Source: Alloyangia mangrovi (lineage in GTDB: Bacteria > Pseudomonadota > Alphaproteobacteria > Rhodobacterales > Rhodobacteraceae). Taken from it: a DNA stretch of 64,000 bases. Position 1 is the first letter of the stretch, and each line of letters starts with the position of its first letter. Positions 35,521-46,177 of the stretch are shown here, in pieces. The DNA lies in the NCBI RefSeq assembly GCF_002300555.2, contig NZ_NTHN02000004.1, forward strand, positions 62,001 through 126,000, written 5' to 3'. The notes below the pieces were generated by a model that ran no database searches, was not told where the DNA came from, and saw only the letters and a program-made list of their open reading frames with translations. The position numbers and the translations under genes are program-made.

Positions 35521-37074
35521 ATGACGAAACTTCATGACATGTCCGGCATCAGCCGTCGCGGCCTGCTCGCGGGCGCTGCCGGCATGGGCCTTGTGGGGCT
35601 CAGCGGCCTGCCGCTGCGCGCGCAGGAGGCCCCGCGCAAGGGCGGCACGCTGAAGCTCGGGATCAGCGGCGGCTCGACCACCGATGACTTCGACATCCGC
35701 AAGCTGGCCGACTGGGTGCCGGTGAACCAGGCCTACATGGTCATGAACGGCCTCGTCGAGATCGACTCCGACAACATCGCCCAGCCCGAACTCTTCTCGG
35801 CCTGGGACGCGGAAGAGGGTGCCGCCGCCTGGGTGTTCGATATCCGTCAGGGCGTGACCTTCCACAACGGCAAGAGCCTCACCGCCGATGACGTGATCTA
35901 CTCGCTCAACCTGCACCGCGGCGAAAGCTCCTCGGCCGCGCGTTCGATCCTCGCGCCGATCACCGGGATCGAGAAGCTCTCGGACCTGCAGATCCGCATC
36001 ACGCTGGAAAGCGGCAACGCCGACCTGCCCTACCTGCTGTCGGACTATCACCTGCTGGTGGTGCCCGAGGGCTTCGACGACTGGTCGAACCCTGTCGGCA
36101 CCGGCCCCTTCATCCCCGAACGTGTCGAGCCCGGTGTGCGTGGCCGCTTTGTCCGCAACGAGAGCTACTGGAAGCCCGGCTGCGCCAATGTGGACGCCGT
36201 CGAGGTGGTGGTGATCAACGACGTCACCGCCCGCACCAACGCGCTGATGTCGGGGCAGGTGCATGCGATCAACGCGGTGGACTTCAAGACCGTCACCCTG
36301 CTCGGCCGCAACCCCAAGCTCGAGATCGTGCGCTCGGCCGGGGGCCAGCACTTCACCTTCCTGATGGATTGCACCAAGGCGCCCTTCACCGATGTGAACG
36401 CAAGACTGGCCATCAAGTACGCCGTGGACCGCGAGCAGCTGCTGAAGACCGCGCTCAACGGCTTTGGCCAGCTGGGCAACGACCACCCGATCCCGCAGAC
36501 CGACCGCTTCTACAACTCCGAGCTGGCGCAGCGCGCCTATGACCCCGAGAAGGCGACGTTCCACGCCAAGAAGGCCGGTTTCGATCCGCTTGCCGTCACC
36601 CTCTCGGCCTCGGATGCAGCCTTCTCCGGCGCCGTCGACGCGGCAGCCGTCTTCCGCACCGCGGCCAGCGGGGCAGGGGTCGACGTGACCATCAAGCGCG
36701 AACCGGCGGACGGCTACTGGAGTGACGTCTGGATGCAGGTGCCCTTCTGCATGTCCTACTGGGGTGGCCGTCCGACTGCCGACCAGATGCTGTCGATCGC
36801 CTACGAGTCCACCTCCTCCTACAACGACACGCGCTGGAGCAACGAGCGCTTCGACGCGCTGCTCAAGGAAGCCCGCGCGCTGCTCGACGAGGAGAAGCGC
36901 CGCGAGATCTACTGGGAGTGCCAGGCGCTGATCCACGAGGACGGCGGCGCGATGATCCCGATGTTCGGCGATTATCTCGACGCGGTGTCGAAGGACGTGA
37001 AGGGCGTGAAACCCCATGCGATGTTCAACCTGATGGGTGCACGCATGGCCGAGAAGGTCTGGCTGGACGCCTGA
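35521..37074 (+). CDS. ABC transporter substrate-binding protein, peptide/opine family
   Basis: A 517-residue family-5 solute-binding protein (DppA/OppA fold). It has a Tat-type signal (SRRGLLAGAAG) ending near LRAQE, so it is exported folded. Typical blocks include FDIRQGVTFHNG and NPVGTGPF. It is the first gene of an importer operon, and its stop overlaps the first permease start. The ligand is probably a peptide-like or amide/ester compound handled by the downstream hydrolase. Confidence 0.9.
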   Translation: MTKLHDMSGISRRGLLAGAAGMGLVGLSGLPLRAQEAPRKGGTLKLGISGGSTTDDFDIRKLADWVPVNQAYMVMNGLVEIDSDNIAQPELFSAWDAEEGAAAWVFDIRQGVTFHNGKSLTADDVIYSLNLHRGESSSAARSILAPITGIEKLSDLQIRITLESGNADLPYLLSDYHLLVVPEGFDDWSNPVGTGPFIPERVEPGVRGRFVRNESYWKPGCANVDAVEVVVINDVTARTNALMSGQVHAINAVDFKTVTLLGRNPKLEIVRSAGGQHFTFLMDCTKAPFTDVNARLAIKYAVDREQLLKTALNGFGQLGNDHPIPQTDRFYNSELAQRAYDPEKATFHAKKAGFDPLAVTLSASDAAFSGAVDAAAVFRTAASGAGVDVTIKREPADGYWSDVWMQVPFCMSYWGGRPTADQMLSIAYESTSSYNDTRWSNERFDALLKEARALLDEEKRREIYWECQALIHEDGGAMIPMFGDYLDAVSKDVKGVKPHAMFNLMGARMAEKVWLDA

Positions 37075-38033
37075 TGGTCTCGCTGATTGCAAAACGTGCC
37101 GGCCTCGGGCTTCTGACGCTCTGGCTTGTCTCTGTCCTGGTGTTCGCCGGGACAGAGATCCTGCCGGGGGACGTGGCCGGCGCCATCCTCGGGCAAAGCG
37201 CCACGCCCGAGTCCCTCGCCGCGCTGCGCAGCGAGCTGGGCCTCGATGTGCCCGCGCTGCAGCGCTACTTCGACTGGCTGGGCGGGATCCTGACCGGTGA
37301 CATGGGGCGCTCCATGGCCTCGGGTCAGCCGGTTTCGGACCTGCTCTGGCCGCGATTCCGGAACACCATGGCACTGGCGGCCTACGCCGGGGTCATCGCG
37401 GTGCCGCTGGCCGTGGGCCTCGGCATCCTCGCCGCCGCCAAGCGCGGCACGATCTTCGACCGTGCCGCAAATATCGCCGCGCTCGCCTTCGTGTCGCTGC
37501 CCGAGTACTTCCTCGGCCTGCTGCTGGTGCTCTGGCTGTCGGTGAAGACCGGCTGGCTGCCGAGCCTCGCCGACACCTACGAGGGCATGGGGCTGACCGC
37601 CTGGTTTACCGCAACCACCTTGCCGATGCTGGTGCTGGTCATGGTCACCATGGCGCAGATCCTGCGCATGACCCGGACCACCGTGCTGGGTGTGATGGAC
37701 CAGCCCTATATCGAGACCGCTTTCCTCAAGGGGCTGAAGAACGGCCGCGTGGTCATGCGCCACGCCGCGCCCAATGCCGCCGCGCCCATCGTCAACGTCG
37801 TCTCGTTCAACATCGCTTATCTCATCACCGGCGTCGTGCTGGTCGAGGCGGTGTTCAACTACAACGGACTGGGCCGCTTCATGGTGGATGCCGTGTCGAA
37901 GCGGGATCTGCCGATGGTGCAGGCCGCCGCGATGATCTTCGGGGCCGCTTACGTGATCCTCAACATGATCGCCGACATCGCCGCCATCGCGCTCAACCCC
38001 CGCCTGCGCCATCCGCGCGGAAAGGAGGCGTAA
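37074..38033 (+). CDS. ABC transporter permease (DppB-type)
   Basis: A 319-residue membrane protein with about six hydrophobic segments. The cytoplasmic loop contacting the ATPase lies around AFLKGLKNGRVVMRHAAPNA. The start at 37074 shares bases with the binding-protein stop (TGATG), giving the correct N-terminus MVSLIAKRAGLGLL. Confidence 0.9.
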   Translation: MVSLIAKRAGLGLLTLWLVSVLVFAGTEILPGDVAGAILGQSATPESLAALRSELGLDVPALQRYFDWLGGILTGDMGRSMASGQPVSDLLWPRFRNTMALAAYAGVIAVPLAVGLGILAAAKRGTIFDRAANIAALAFVSLPEYFLGLLLVLWLSVKTGWLPSLADTYEGMGLTAWFTATTLPMLVLVMVTMAQILRMTRTTVLGVMDQPYIETAFLKGLKNGRVVMRHAAPNAAAPIVNVVSFNIAYLITGVVLVEAVFNYNGLGRFMVDAVSKRDLPMVQAAAMIFGAAYVILNMIADIAAIALNPRLRHPRGKEA

Positions 38034-38034
38034 C

Positions 38035-38859
38035 ATGTCCCGCCTCTCCAACATCCCGCTGACCGGCTGGATCGGCATGGCGCTGATCGCCGCAAATGCG
38101 ATCCTGTTCCTCTTCGGCCCGATGCTCGCGCCTTTCGGGCAGGAGGAGATCGTCGGCATGCCCTTCGACATGCCCCAGCCGGGCCACCCGCTGGGCTTCG
38201 ACCAGAACGGTCGCGACATGCTCTCGCGCCTGCTCTACGGCGCGCAGATGTCGATCGGCATCTCTCTCGCCGCCGTGTGCCTCTCGTTCGCCGTCGGCGT
38301 GCCGCTCGGCATCCTCGCGGCGATCCGGGGTGGCTGGCTGGACCTTGTGCTGTCGCGCGTCGTCGACACGGTCATGTCGATCCCGGTGCTGATCTCGGCG
38401 CTGGTGGTGCTGCAGGCGCTCGGCTCGTCGCTGCCGGTGCTGATCGTCACCATCGCGCTGCTCGACAGCACCCGCGTCTTCCGCCTCGCCCGGCTGGTGG
38501 CGCAGGGGATCAACGTGATGGAATACGCCGAGGTCGCCCGCCTGCGCGGTGAAGGCCTTGGCTGGATGATCCGCCGCGAGATCCTGCCCAATGCCCTGCC
38601 GCCGCTGGTGGCAGAGTTCGGCATGCGCTTCTGCTTCACCTTCCTCTTTGTCGCGGGGCTTTCCTACCTCGGGCTCGGGGTGCAGCCGCCGTTTGCCGAC
38701 TGGGGAGGGATGGTACGCGACAACCAGCAGGGCATCCTCTACGGGCTCTACGCGCCGCTCTTCCCCGCCGCCGCCATCGCGCTGGTGACCATCGGGGTGA
38801 ACCTCACCGTCGACTGGCTGCTGGCCGGACACACCACCGTGCAGGGAGACAATCGATGA
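38035..38859 (+). CDS. ABC transporter permease (DppC-type)
   Basis: A 274-residue partner permease with a DppC-type extracytoplasmic entry (HPLGFDQNGRDMLSRLLYGAQ) and the ATPase-contact loop EVARLRGEGLGWMIRREILPNA. It starts one base after the first permease and overlaps the ATPase gene by 4 bases. Confidence 0.9.
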   Translation: MSRLSNIPLTGWIGMALIAANAILFLFGPMLAPFGQEEIVGMPFDMPQPGHPLGFDQNGRDMLSRLLYGAQMSIGISLAAVCLSFAVGVPLGILAAIRGGWLDLVLSRVVDTVMSIPVLISALVVLQALGSSLPVLIVTIALLDSTRVFRLARLVAQGINVMEYAEVARLRGEGLGWMIRREILPNALPPLVAEFGMRFCFTFLFVAGLSYLGLGVQPPFADWGGMVRDNQQGILYGLYAPLFPAAAIALVTIGVNLTVDWLLAGHTTVQGDNR

Positions 38860-40457
38860 GCGATATCCTTCGTATCCGCGATCTGCGCGTCGCCACCGCC
38901 GAGGGGGTCGAGCTGCTGCATGGCGTCTCGCTCGACCTCGAGAAGGGCGAGATCCTCGGCCTGATCGGCGAGAGCGGCGCGGGCAAGTCGACCATCGGCT
39001 TGGCATCCATGGGCTACGGGCGCGGCGGATGCCGGATCACCGGCGGCACCATCGAACTGGCGGGCAAGGACCTTGCGTCGGCCAGCCGTCCCGAGCGCGA
39101 GGCCGTCCGGGGCGCCCGCATCGCCTATGTCGCGCAGAGCGCGGCGGCGGCCTTCAACCCGGCGCACCGGCTCGAGCGGCAGATCATCGAGGGTCCGCTT
39201 CGGCATGGCCTGATGACCGCGCCCGAAGCCCGCGCCTGGATGATCGAGCTTTTCACCGCGCTCGGCTTGCCCGAGCCCGAGACCTTCGGTCGCCGTTACC
39301 CGCATCAGGTCTCCGGGGGGCAGCTGCAGCGGGCGATGGTCGCCATGGCCATGTCCTGCAAGCCCGACATCCTCGTGCTCGACGAGCCGACGACGGCGCT
39401 CGACGTGACCACGCAGATCGAGGTGCTGTTGCTGCTGCGCGAGACGATCCGCAAGTACGGCACCTCGGCGCTCTACATCACCCATGATCTGGCGGTGATC
39501 GCGCAGGTCGCCGACCGCCTCATGGTGCTGCGCCACGGTGCCGAGGTTGAGACCGGGACTACCGAACAGATCCTGAGCGCGCCGCGCGAGGAGTACACGC
39601 AGCGGCTGGTCTCGGAGAGGCAGGCGAGCCTCAACGCCGAGGCGGGCGCCCATCACCGCACCGGCGAGGAGATCCTGCGGGTGGATCATGTCTCTGCCGC
39701 CTACGGCAGGACGCCGGTCCTGCACGACGTCGATCTGTCGGTGAAGCGCGGCGAGACTGTCGCCATCGTCGGCGAGTCCGGCTCTGGCAAGTCGACGCTG
39801 GCGCGGCTGGTTTCGGGGCTGCTGGCCCCCTCGGCGGGGCAGGTGCGCTTCGACGGCGAGGCGCTGCCCGAGAGCTACCGCAAGCGCTCTCCGGATCTCT
39901 TGCGTCGCATCCAGCTGATCTACCAGTTGCCCGACGTGGCGCTGAACCCGCGGCAGACCGTGGGCGAGACCATCGGCCGCCCGCTGGAAACCTTCCGCGG
40001 TCTCAAGGGTCGGGCGCAGCGGAACGAGGTGGCGCGGCTGCTCGAGATGATCGGCCTGCCGGTCGAGATGGCGGCCCGCCTGCCCGGTGCGCTCTCGGGC
40101 GGGCAGAAGCAGCGCGTCTGCATCGCCCGCGCGCTGGCCGCCGAGCCCGACCTGATGATCTGCGACGAGGTGACCTCGGCGCTCGACCCGCTGGTCGCCG
40201 AGGACATCCTGCGCCTGTTGCGCAAGCTGCAGGACGAGCTTGGCATGACCTACCTTTTCATCACCCACGACCTGTCGGTGGTGCGCCGGCTCGCCGATCG
40301 CACGGTGGTGATGCAGAAGGGCCGGATCGTCGAGGAGGCGGACACCGCCACGCTCTTCGAGGCGCCGCGCGATCCCTACACCCGCAGGCTGCTGGACTCG
40401 GTGCCGCAGCTGGATCGTGGGTGGCTCGACAAGGTGCTGGCCGCCCGCGCGTCCTGA
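38856..40457 (+). CDS. ABC transporter ATP-binding protein with two fused ATPase domains
   Basis: A 533-residue fusion of DppD- and DppF-like subunits. Domain 1 has Walker A GESGAGKST, signature VSGGQLQR and Walker B LVLDEPTTALD. Domain 2 has GESGSGKST, LSGGQKQR and MICDEVTSALD. It energises the two-permease importer. All catalytic motifs are intact. Confidence 0.93.
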   Translation: MSDILRIRDLRVATAEGVELLHGVSLDLEKGEILGLIGESGAGKSTIGLASMGYGRGGCRITGGTIELAGKDLASASRPEREAVRGARIAYVAQSAAAAFNPAHRLERQIIEGPLRHGLMTAPEARAWMIELFTALGLPEPETFGRRYPHQVSGGQLQRAMVAMAMSCKPDILVLDEPTTALDVTTQIEVLLLLRETIRKYGTSALYITHDLAVIAQVADRLMVLRHGAEVETGTTEQILSAPREEYTQRLVSERQASLNAEAGAHHRTGEEILRVDHVSAAYGRTPVLHDVDLSVKRGETVAIVGESGSGKSTLARLVSGLLAPSAGQVRFDGEALPESYRKRSPDLLRRIQLIYQLPDVALNPRQTVGETIGRPLETFRGLKGRAQRNEVARLLEMIGLPVEMAARLPGALSGGQKQRVCIARALAAEPDLMICDEVTSALDPLVAEDILRLLRKLQDELGMTYLFITHDLSVVRRLADRTVVMQKGRIVEEADTATLFEAPRDPYTRRLLDSVPQLDRGWLDKVLAARAS

Positions 40458-40499
40458 CCCGAACACACATCTGAATACACACGATAAACGGAAGTCATC

Positions 40500-42494
40500 A
40501 TGGCCACCGAATTCATCGAACACGTCTGGATCCCAATGCCCGACGGTACGCGGCTCAGCGCCCGGCTGTTCCTGCCCGAGGGCGCCCGCAGCCACGGCGT
40601 CCCGGCGGTTCTGGAATACATCCCCTACCGCAAGCGCGACGGCACCCGCGGCCGCGACGAGCCGATGCATGGCTACTTTGCCGAGCAGGGCTATGCCGCC
40701 GTGCGCGTCGACATCCGCGGGACCGGCGAGTCCGAGGGCCACATGGCGGACGAATACCTCAAGCTCGAGCAGGACGACGCCTGCGAGGTCATCGCCTGGA
40801 TCGCCGCGCAGGACTGGTGCGACGGCAACGTCGGGATGATGGGCAAGAGCTGGTCCGGCTTCAACTCGCTACAGGTCGCGGCGCGGCGTCCCCCGGCGCT
40901 GAAGGCGATCATCACCTGCTATTCCACCGACGACCGATTCAAGGACGACATTCACTTCATGAATGGCTGCCTCTTGAACGACAACCTCTGGTGGGGCTCG
41001 ATCATGATGGGCTACCAGGCGCGTCCGCTCGACCCCGAGGTGGTTGGCGAGAGTTGGCGCGAGGACTGGCAGAACCGCCTGGAAACGCTGCCCTTCTTCC
41101 CGGCGATCTGGGCCGAGCACCAGAGCTATGACGAGTACTGGAAACACGGCTCGGTGCAGGAGGACTATTCGGCAATCCAGTGCCCGGTGATGGTCGTCGG
41201 CGCCTGGGCCGACAGCTACACCAACTCCGTGCCGCGCCTGCTGGAGAACCTGCAGGTTCCGACGCGCGGCATTATTGGCCCCTGGGGCCATGTCTACCCG
41301 CAGGACGGTGTGCCCGGTCCGGCGATCGGCTTCCTACAAGAGGCGACGCGCTGGTGGGACCAATGGCTCAAGGGCCGCGACACCGGCGTGCTGGAAGAGC
41401 CGAAGCTCCGCGCCTACATCAACGATCCGATTGCCCCCGAGACCTCGCGCCCCGATCAGCCGGGCCGCTGGGTCGGCTCCGACTGGCCGCTGGCCGAGCC
41501 GATGCGCCGGGTGTACCTGACGCCCGGCGGCGCGCTCACCGATGCGCCGGAAGAGGGCGCGCTGCTGCCGATCCGTTCGCCGCAGAGCCACGGCATCACC
41601 GCAGGCGAATGGATGGGAGTCGGCTGCCCGGGCGAGATGCCCGCCGACCAGCGCATCGAGGACGGTGGCGCGCTGGTCTTCGAGACTGGGGTGTTGAAGG
41701 ACGACCTGGAAATCCTCGGCGTGCCCGAATTGGACCTGCACCTCGCCTCCGACAAGCCGGTGGCGCAGGTGGTGGTGCGGCTTGGCGACGTCGCGCCCGA
41801 TGGCCGCGTGACCCGCGTCAGCTACCAGGTGCTGAACCTCACGCATCGGAATGGCCACGAGACGCCCGAGGCGCTGGTGCCGGGCCAGTTCGAGACGGTG
41901 ACGGTTAAGCTCTCGGCCTGCGGTCACCGCTTCGCCGCGGGCCATAAACTGCGCATCTCGGTGGGCACCGCCTACTGGCCGATCATCTGGCCCGCGCCCG
42001 AGGCCGCGACGCTGACCATCGACACCGCGCGCAGCCTGCTGCACCTGCCGCAGCGCGCGGGTGGCGATACGCACCCCGGCTTCGAGCCCCCGGCGCACGG
42101 TCCGGCCTGCCCGATGACGATGATCCGGCCCGCCAAGCTCGAGCGCCATGTCACCACCGACTTCCTCACCGGCGAGGTCACCTATGTGACCAATGGCGAG
42201 GGCGGGCTCTTCGGCGAGGGCGTGCTGCGTTTCGACGAGATCGGCACGGTGCTCTCGCACAGCCTGCGCCGCGAACTGACCATTCATCCCGACGACCCGA
42301 CCTCGGCGCGCTACAAGCTGCACCAGGTCTACGAGATGGGCCGCGAGGGATGGGAGACCGCCTCGGTGCTCGACAGCGAGATGACCTGCGATGCGCAGAG
42401 CTTCTTCCTGAAGGCCCGGATGACGGTCACGTTCAATGGCGAGCAGGTCTTCGCGAAGGACTGGTCCGAGACCATCCCGCGCCATCTGATCTGA
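40500..42494 (+). CDS. CocE/NonD-family serine hydrolase
   Basis: A 664-residue alpha/beta hydrolase of the cocaine esterase / X-Pro dipeptidyl-peptidase type (PF02129 then PF08530). The nucleophile is Ser117 in GKSWSG, and the histidine of the triad is probably in GPWGHVYP. The C-terminal jelly-roll domain covers about residues 360-660. No signal peptide is seen, so it is cytosolic and would act on the compound brought in by the adjacent importer, which ends 42 bases upstream. Substrates in the family are esters or acyl-proline peptides; the actual one is unknown. Confidence 0.85.
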   Translation: MATEFIEHVWIPMPDGTRLSARLFLPEGARSHGVPAVLEYIPYRKRDGTRGRDEPMHGYFAEQGYAAVRVDIRGTGESEGHMADEYLKLEQDDACEVIAWIAAQDWCDGNVGMMGKSWSGFNSLQVAARRPPALKAIITCYSTDDRFKDDIHFMNGCLLNDNLWWGSIMMGYQARPLDPEVVGESWREDWQNRLETLPFFPAIWAEHQSYDEYWKHGSVQEDYSAIQCPVMVVGAWADSYTNSVPRLLENLQVPTRGIIGPWGHVYPQDGVPGPAIGFLQEATRWWDQWLKGRDTGVLEEPKLRAYINDPIAPETSRPDQPGRWVGSDWPLAEPMRRVYLTPGGALTDAPEEGALLPIRSPQSHGITAGEWMGVGCPGEMPADQRIEDGGALVFETGVLKDDLEILGVPELDLHLASDKPVAQVVVRLGDVAPDGRVTRVSYQVLNLTHRNGHETPEALVPGQFETVTVKLSACGHRFAAGHKLRISVGTAYWPIIWPAPEAATLTIDTARSLLHLPQRAGGDTHPGFEPPAHGPACPMTMIRPAKLERHVTTDFLTGEVTYVTNGEGGLFGEGVLRFDEIGTVLSHSLRRELTIHPDDPTSARYKLHQVYEMGREGWETASVLDSEMTCDAQSFFLKARMTVTFNGEQVFAKDWSETIPRHLI

Positions 42495-42713
42495 ACGCCG
42501 AAGCTCTCTGGTGGAAACGGGCGCGCCTCTGGCAGGGCCCGTTTCTTGCTGCGGTGCCGAGTGTGGCGCGCGCACATTATTCAGCCCGTGGAAACATGAT
42601 GTTTCCGAAACTTGCTGAATTGAGACGAAAATATGTCCTAGACTGCGGGGAGTTATTTTGGCCCGGCGCCTGTGCCCGGGCCGCGCCCTGTCATTCTGGT
42701 TCCGGTTGTCTTC

Positions 42714-45700
42714 ATGCCCACGCTTTACCTTTTCTCCCTTCTGCTTGGTGGCATCCTGTGGAGCGTGGCGGGGGGTACATCCCCGTCGGACGACGAGCAT
42801 GTGCCGGAGGACAGGTCCTCCGACGATGCCGAGGATACTGCCGATCTGAACGGCACCAGCCTGATTGGCACCACCGGGCATGACGCGCTCTCCGGGGGCT
42901 CGGGCGGCGATACGCTGGATGGCGGCGCGGGGAATGACACGCTGCGAGGCGGCGAGGGGGGGCGACCTCCTGATCGGCGGCGAGGGCAACGACCAGCTCG
43001 TGGGCACGCAGGGCTCGGACACTGCGCAGGGCGGGGCCGGGAACGACATCCTGCTTTTTGTCGACGGGGCGCTTGGCGCGCCGGACGTGCTGGAGGGCGG
43101 CGCGGGGATTGACGTGCTCTGGGGGGGACGATGGCGACATGATGACCGGCGGCGCAAATGCCGACATCTTCGTCGTCCCGGTGGGACAGGCGGGCGCCGC
43201 GCCGGTCACCATCACCGATCTCGATTTCAGCCGCTTCACCGAGCAGGACGTGCCCGACCGGGTGGTCTTCGTGAGCCCCGAGGGAGAAATATTCCCCCGC
43301 GCCGCCTTCTTCGACGGCACGCTCGCGGCGGGTATCGGCGACATGCCGGACGGAAGCGGCGCCGGGGTTTTCATGAACGGGGAGGTGGTGGCCGTGATCC
43401 AGGGCTACACAGCCGAGGAACTCTTCTACGAGACCATCTGGATCGGCAACTTCTCTCCCGCGCTCACCGGCTTCTACGACGGCGAGGACATGCTCGCCGG
43501 AAGCGAGGGGCGCGACGAGCTCTTCGGCGGCAACGGGGCGGACACGCTGGAGGGTCATGGCGGCGGTGACTATCTCGACGGCCAGTCGGGCGACGATTTC
43601 ATCAGCGGTGTCGATGCCGAGGGGGCCGAGGCGGTGGGTGACACGCTGGTCGGCAACGCCGGCGACGACCTGCTGCGCGGCGACGCGGGCGATCACCTCG
43701 CGGGCGGGGTGGGCAATGACGCCTATGAGCTTGTCGTGCCGCAGGGCGACGAGGCCTTCACTCCGCTGACGCTGCACACCTACGATCTGTCCGGCAACGA
43801 AGGTGCCCCCGAGCTGATCACGCTGGTTCTGCCCGACGGCACGCCGCTTTCGGCAGGGCAGGCCTATAGCGGGCTCACGGTGGCCGAGGCCGAGGACGGC
43901 AGCGGCACGGCGCTGGTCTACGAGGGCCGGGTGCTGGCGGTGATCGACGGGGTCGACGCGACGGCGCTTGGCGATCCGCGCGGCTGGCTGGGCAACCTTG
44001 CCGCCGTGACCCCGCTCGCCGCCGCCCCGCCCGTCTTCGACGGCAGCCATGTCTCGGTGACCGCGGCGACCGGCACCGGGCAGGTGCTCGAGAGAGCCTA
44101 TTTCGGCGGCAACCTCGTCTTCAGCGTCAACACCGAGGATGGCCTGCCCCTGGACAACTTCGGCGGGGCGGCGGATGCGCTGGACATCACCCATCTGCGC
44201 TTTCCGGCCGGGCAGGGCGACAGCGGCGATCTCGAGGAGGATGGCGACGGCTTCCTCAACGTGCTTGAGATGGATCGCGTCGACGGCGAATGGCAGCTGC
44301 GGCAGGAGGTCACCGACATGCTCGACTGGGCGCGCGAGAACGGCGCGCAGGTGACGCTGGTGCTGCCGACGAAGAATTACAGCGTGAGTGAATACGAGGC
44401 GCTGGACGATGACATCGCGCGTTTCGCCGAGACGGTGATGCGCGACTATTCCGATGTGGTCGAGGCCTTCGAGATCGGCAACGAATACTGGAGCATGGGT
44501 GAGACCGCCTATGGCGCCAAGGCCGATGTCGCCGCCGTGGCGCTGGCGCGGGGCATGGAAGATGCGAGCTTCGCGGACGAGGATCAGGCGGCGATCCTCG
44601 TGCAGATGGCCTCGCCCTTCGCGGGCTCGGAATACCATGTCTCGGTCGATGACCGGCCCTACCTGCAGCGCGTGCAGGACGCCAACCAAACGATCATCGA
44701 CCAGCTTGGCAGCGAGGCGCGCGAGGCGCTCGACGGGGTGGTCGAGCACTATTACTACGACAAGCGCGTCACCGAGTTCGAGGGCACCAGCGGCGAGATG
44801 AACTTCATCAACCGCGACTTTGCCGTCTGGGAGGAAGAGTTCGACAAGGAGCTCGACCTCTACATCACCGAATGGAACGTGCGGACCTCTGATACCACCG
44901 AGACCGGGCTGCGCTCTGCTTCGGTGATGGTCGAGATGACCTCCAACATGAACGAGCTTGGGGTCGACGCGGCGCATGTCTGGCCGGTGCAGCACAACAC
45001 GCCCACCGACCTTGCCGGCAAGCAGCACGAGGACGTCCTTACCGATGCCGAGGGGCGCGTGCTCAACACGATCAACGGCGCGACTTTCGATTTGATGAGC
45101 TCCAGTCTGCCGGGGCTGGAGCTGCTCGATACCGATCTTTCCGTCGAGGACGGCAGCTTCACCTTCCACGCCTGGCAGTCCGAGGAGAGCACCGTGGTCT
45201 ACGTCGCCTCGCGCGCGACCGAGACCATCGAGCTGGAGTTCGACCTCGGGGCGCTGGTGCCCGGATACACATCGGCCTCGGCGGTGAAGATCGGGGCGGA
45301 TGCCTCGGCCAACTCCAGCGATGGGGTGCACTACGTCCCGGGCGAGGGCTTCCAGGAGGCCGACAGCCTGCTCGTCGACGGCCAGCGCTACTACATCAAC
45401 GAGAACGACGTGCGGGCCGAGTTGACGGATATCGCGATCACCGGGACCACGGTGCCGATCACCCTCGACCCCTTCGAGGTCATCGAGATCACCTTCGACA
45501 CCTCGGGCGTCGACGTGACCGGACCGGACGGCGGCGGTGCAACGGGCGAGCGGATCACGGGCAGTACGTCAGCCGACACGCTGGAGGGCGGTGACGGCGA
45601 CGACACGCTCGAGGGGCTGTCGGGTGATGACCGGCTGGTCGGCGGCAAGGGGGATGACAGTGCCAACGGTGGCGATGGCGATGACCGTCTGCTCGGCTGG

Positions 45701-46135
45701 GGCGGGAGTGATTACCTCAAGGGTGGGGACGGCAACGATCTCATTTCCGGCAATCAGGGCAGCGACACGCTGGTCGGCAGCGAGGGTGACGACACGCTCA
45801 CCGGCAACGAGGAGGACGACGAGCTCAACGGCATGGTCGGTAACGACAGGCTTTCGGGCGGGCCGGGGGCGGACACGCTTACCGGCTGGGCCGGGCGGGA
45901 CGTCTTCGTGCTGGAAGAGGGCGATCTCACGGGGGAGGACGTGATCACCGATTTCACCCCCGGAAAGGACGTGATCGAGGTAGATCTGCCGGGGATCGAC
46001 GATCTGTCGGACCTCACCTTCAGCACGGAGGACGACGGCATCATCGTCCGCTTCGGCACGCAGGGGAGCCTGCTGCTGCAGGGCGATCTGCGCATCTCCG
46101 ACGTGAACGCGGCGCGCAACTTCAGCTTCGTCTGA
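42714..46135 (+). CDS. Secreted RTX protein with a clan GH-A-like glycosidase domain, frame broken twice as read
   Basis: A restored protein of 1,139 residues. A hydrophobic N-terminal segment (about residues 3-20) is followed by RTX repeats (GGxGxDxL type, about 60-140). A central TIM-barrel-like domain has candidate acid/base Glu590 in EIGNEYW and nucleophile Glu719 in ITEWNV. A C-terminal RTX block (about 945-1070) has an export-type tail ending FSFV. Calcium-binding repeats and tail imply type I secretion. G7 runs at 42956-42962 and 43121-43127 each add one base; removing both restores a continuous chain (3,422 bases = 1,140 codons plus two). The start at 42714 is preferred over GTG 42672. 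The glycoside hydrolase family is uncertain. Confidence 0.82.
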
Positions 46136-46142
46136 GGTGTGG

Positions 46143-46170
46143 AAAAAGCCTGTCCCCGCGGGGACAGGCC
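46143..46170 (-). terminator. Terminator of the porin gene
   Basis: GCCTGTCCCC and GGGGACAGGC form a perfect 10-pair stem. On the minus strand it is followed by TTTTT, 8 bases past the porin stop. It may also stop the convergent RTX transcript. Confidence 0.8.
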
Positions 46171-46177
46171 CTGAGGG

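Noticed and set aside
42956-43127. Homopolymer runs as phase-variation switches
   Set aside because: Phase variation usually targets surface genes. Here the same +1 shift also hits manB, motA, dctM and metabolic enzymes, which favours a technical cause.
42725-45331. An 868-residue minus-strand frame opposite the RTX gene
   Set aside because: Produced by reverse reading of GC-rich repeats. The + strand has RTX motifs and catalytic-type glutamates.
42714-46135. Calling the RTX protein a haemolysin toxin
   Set aside because: The RTX repeats only indicate calcium binding and type I export. The central domain looks like a glycosidase, and no pore-forming segment or acyltransferase gene is present.
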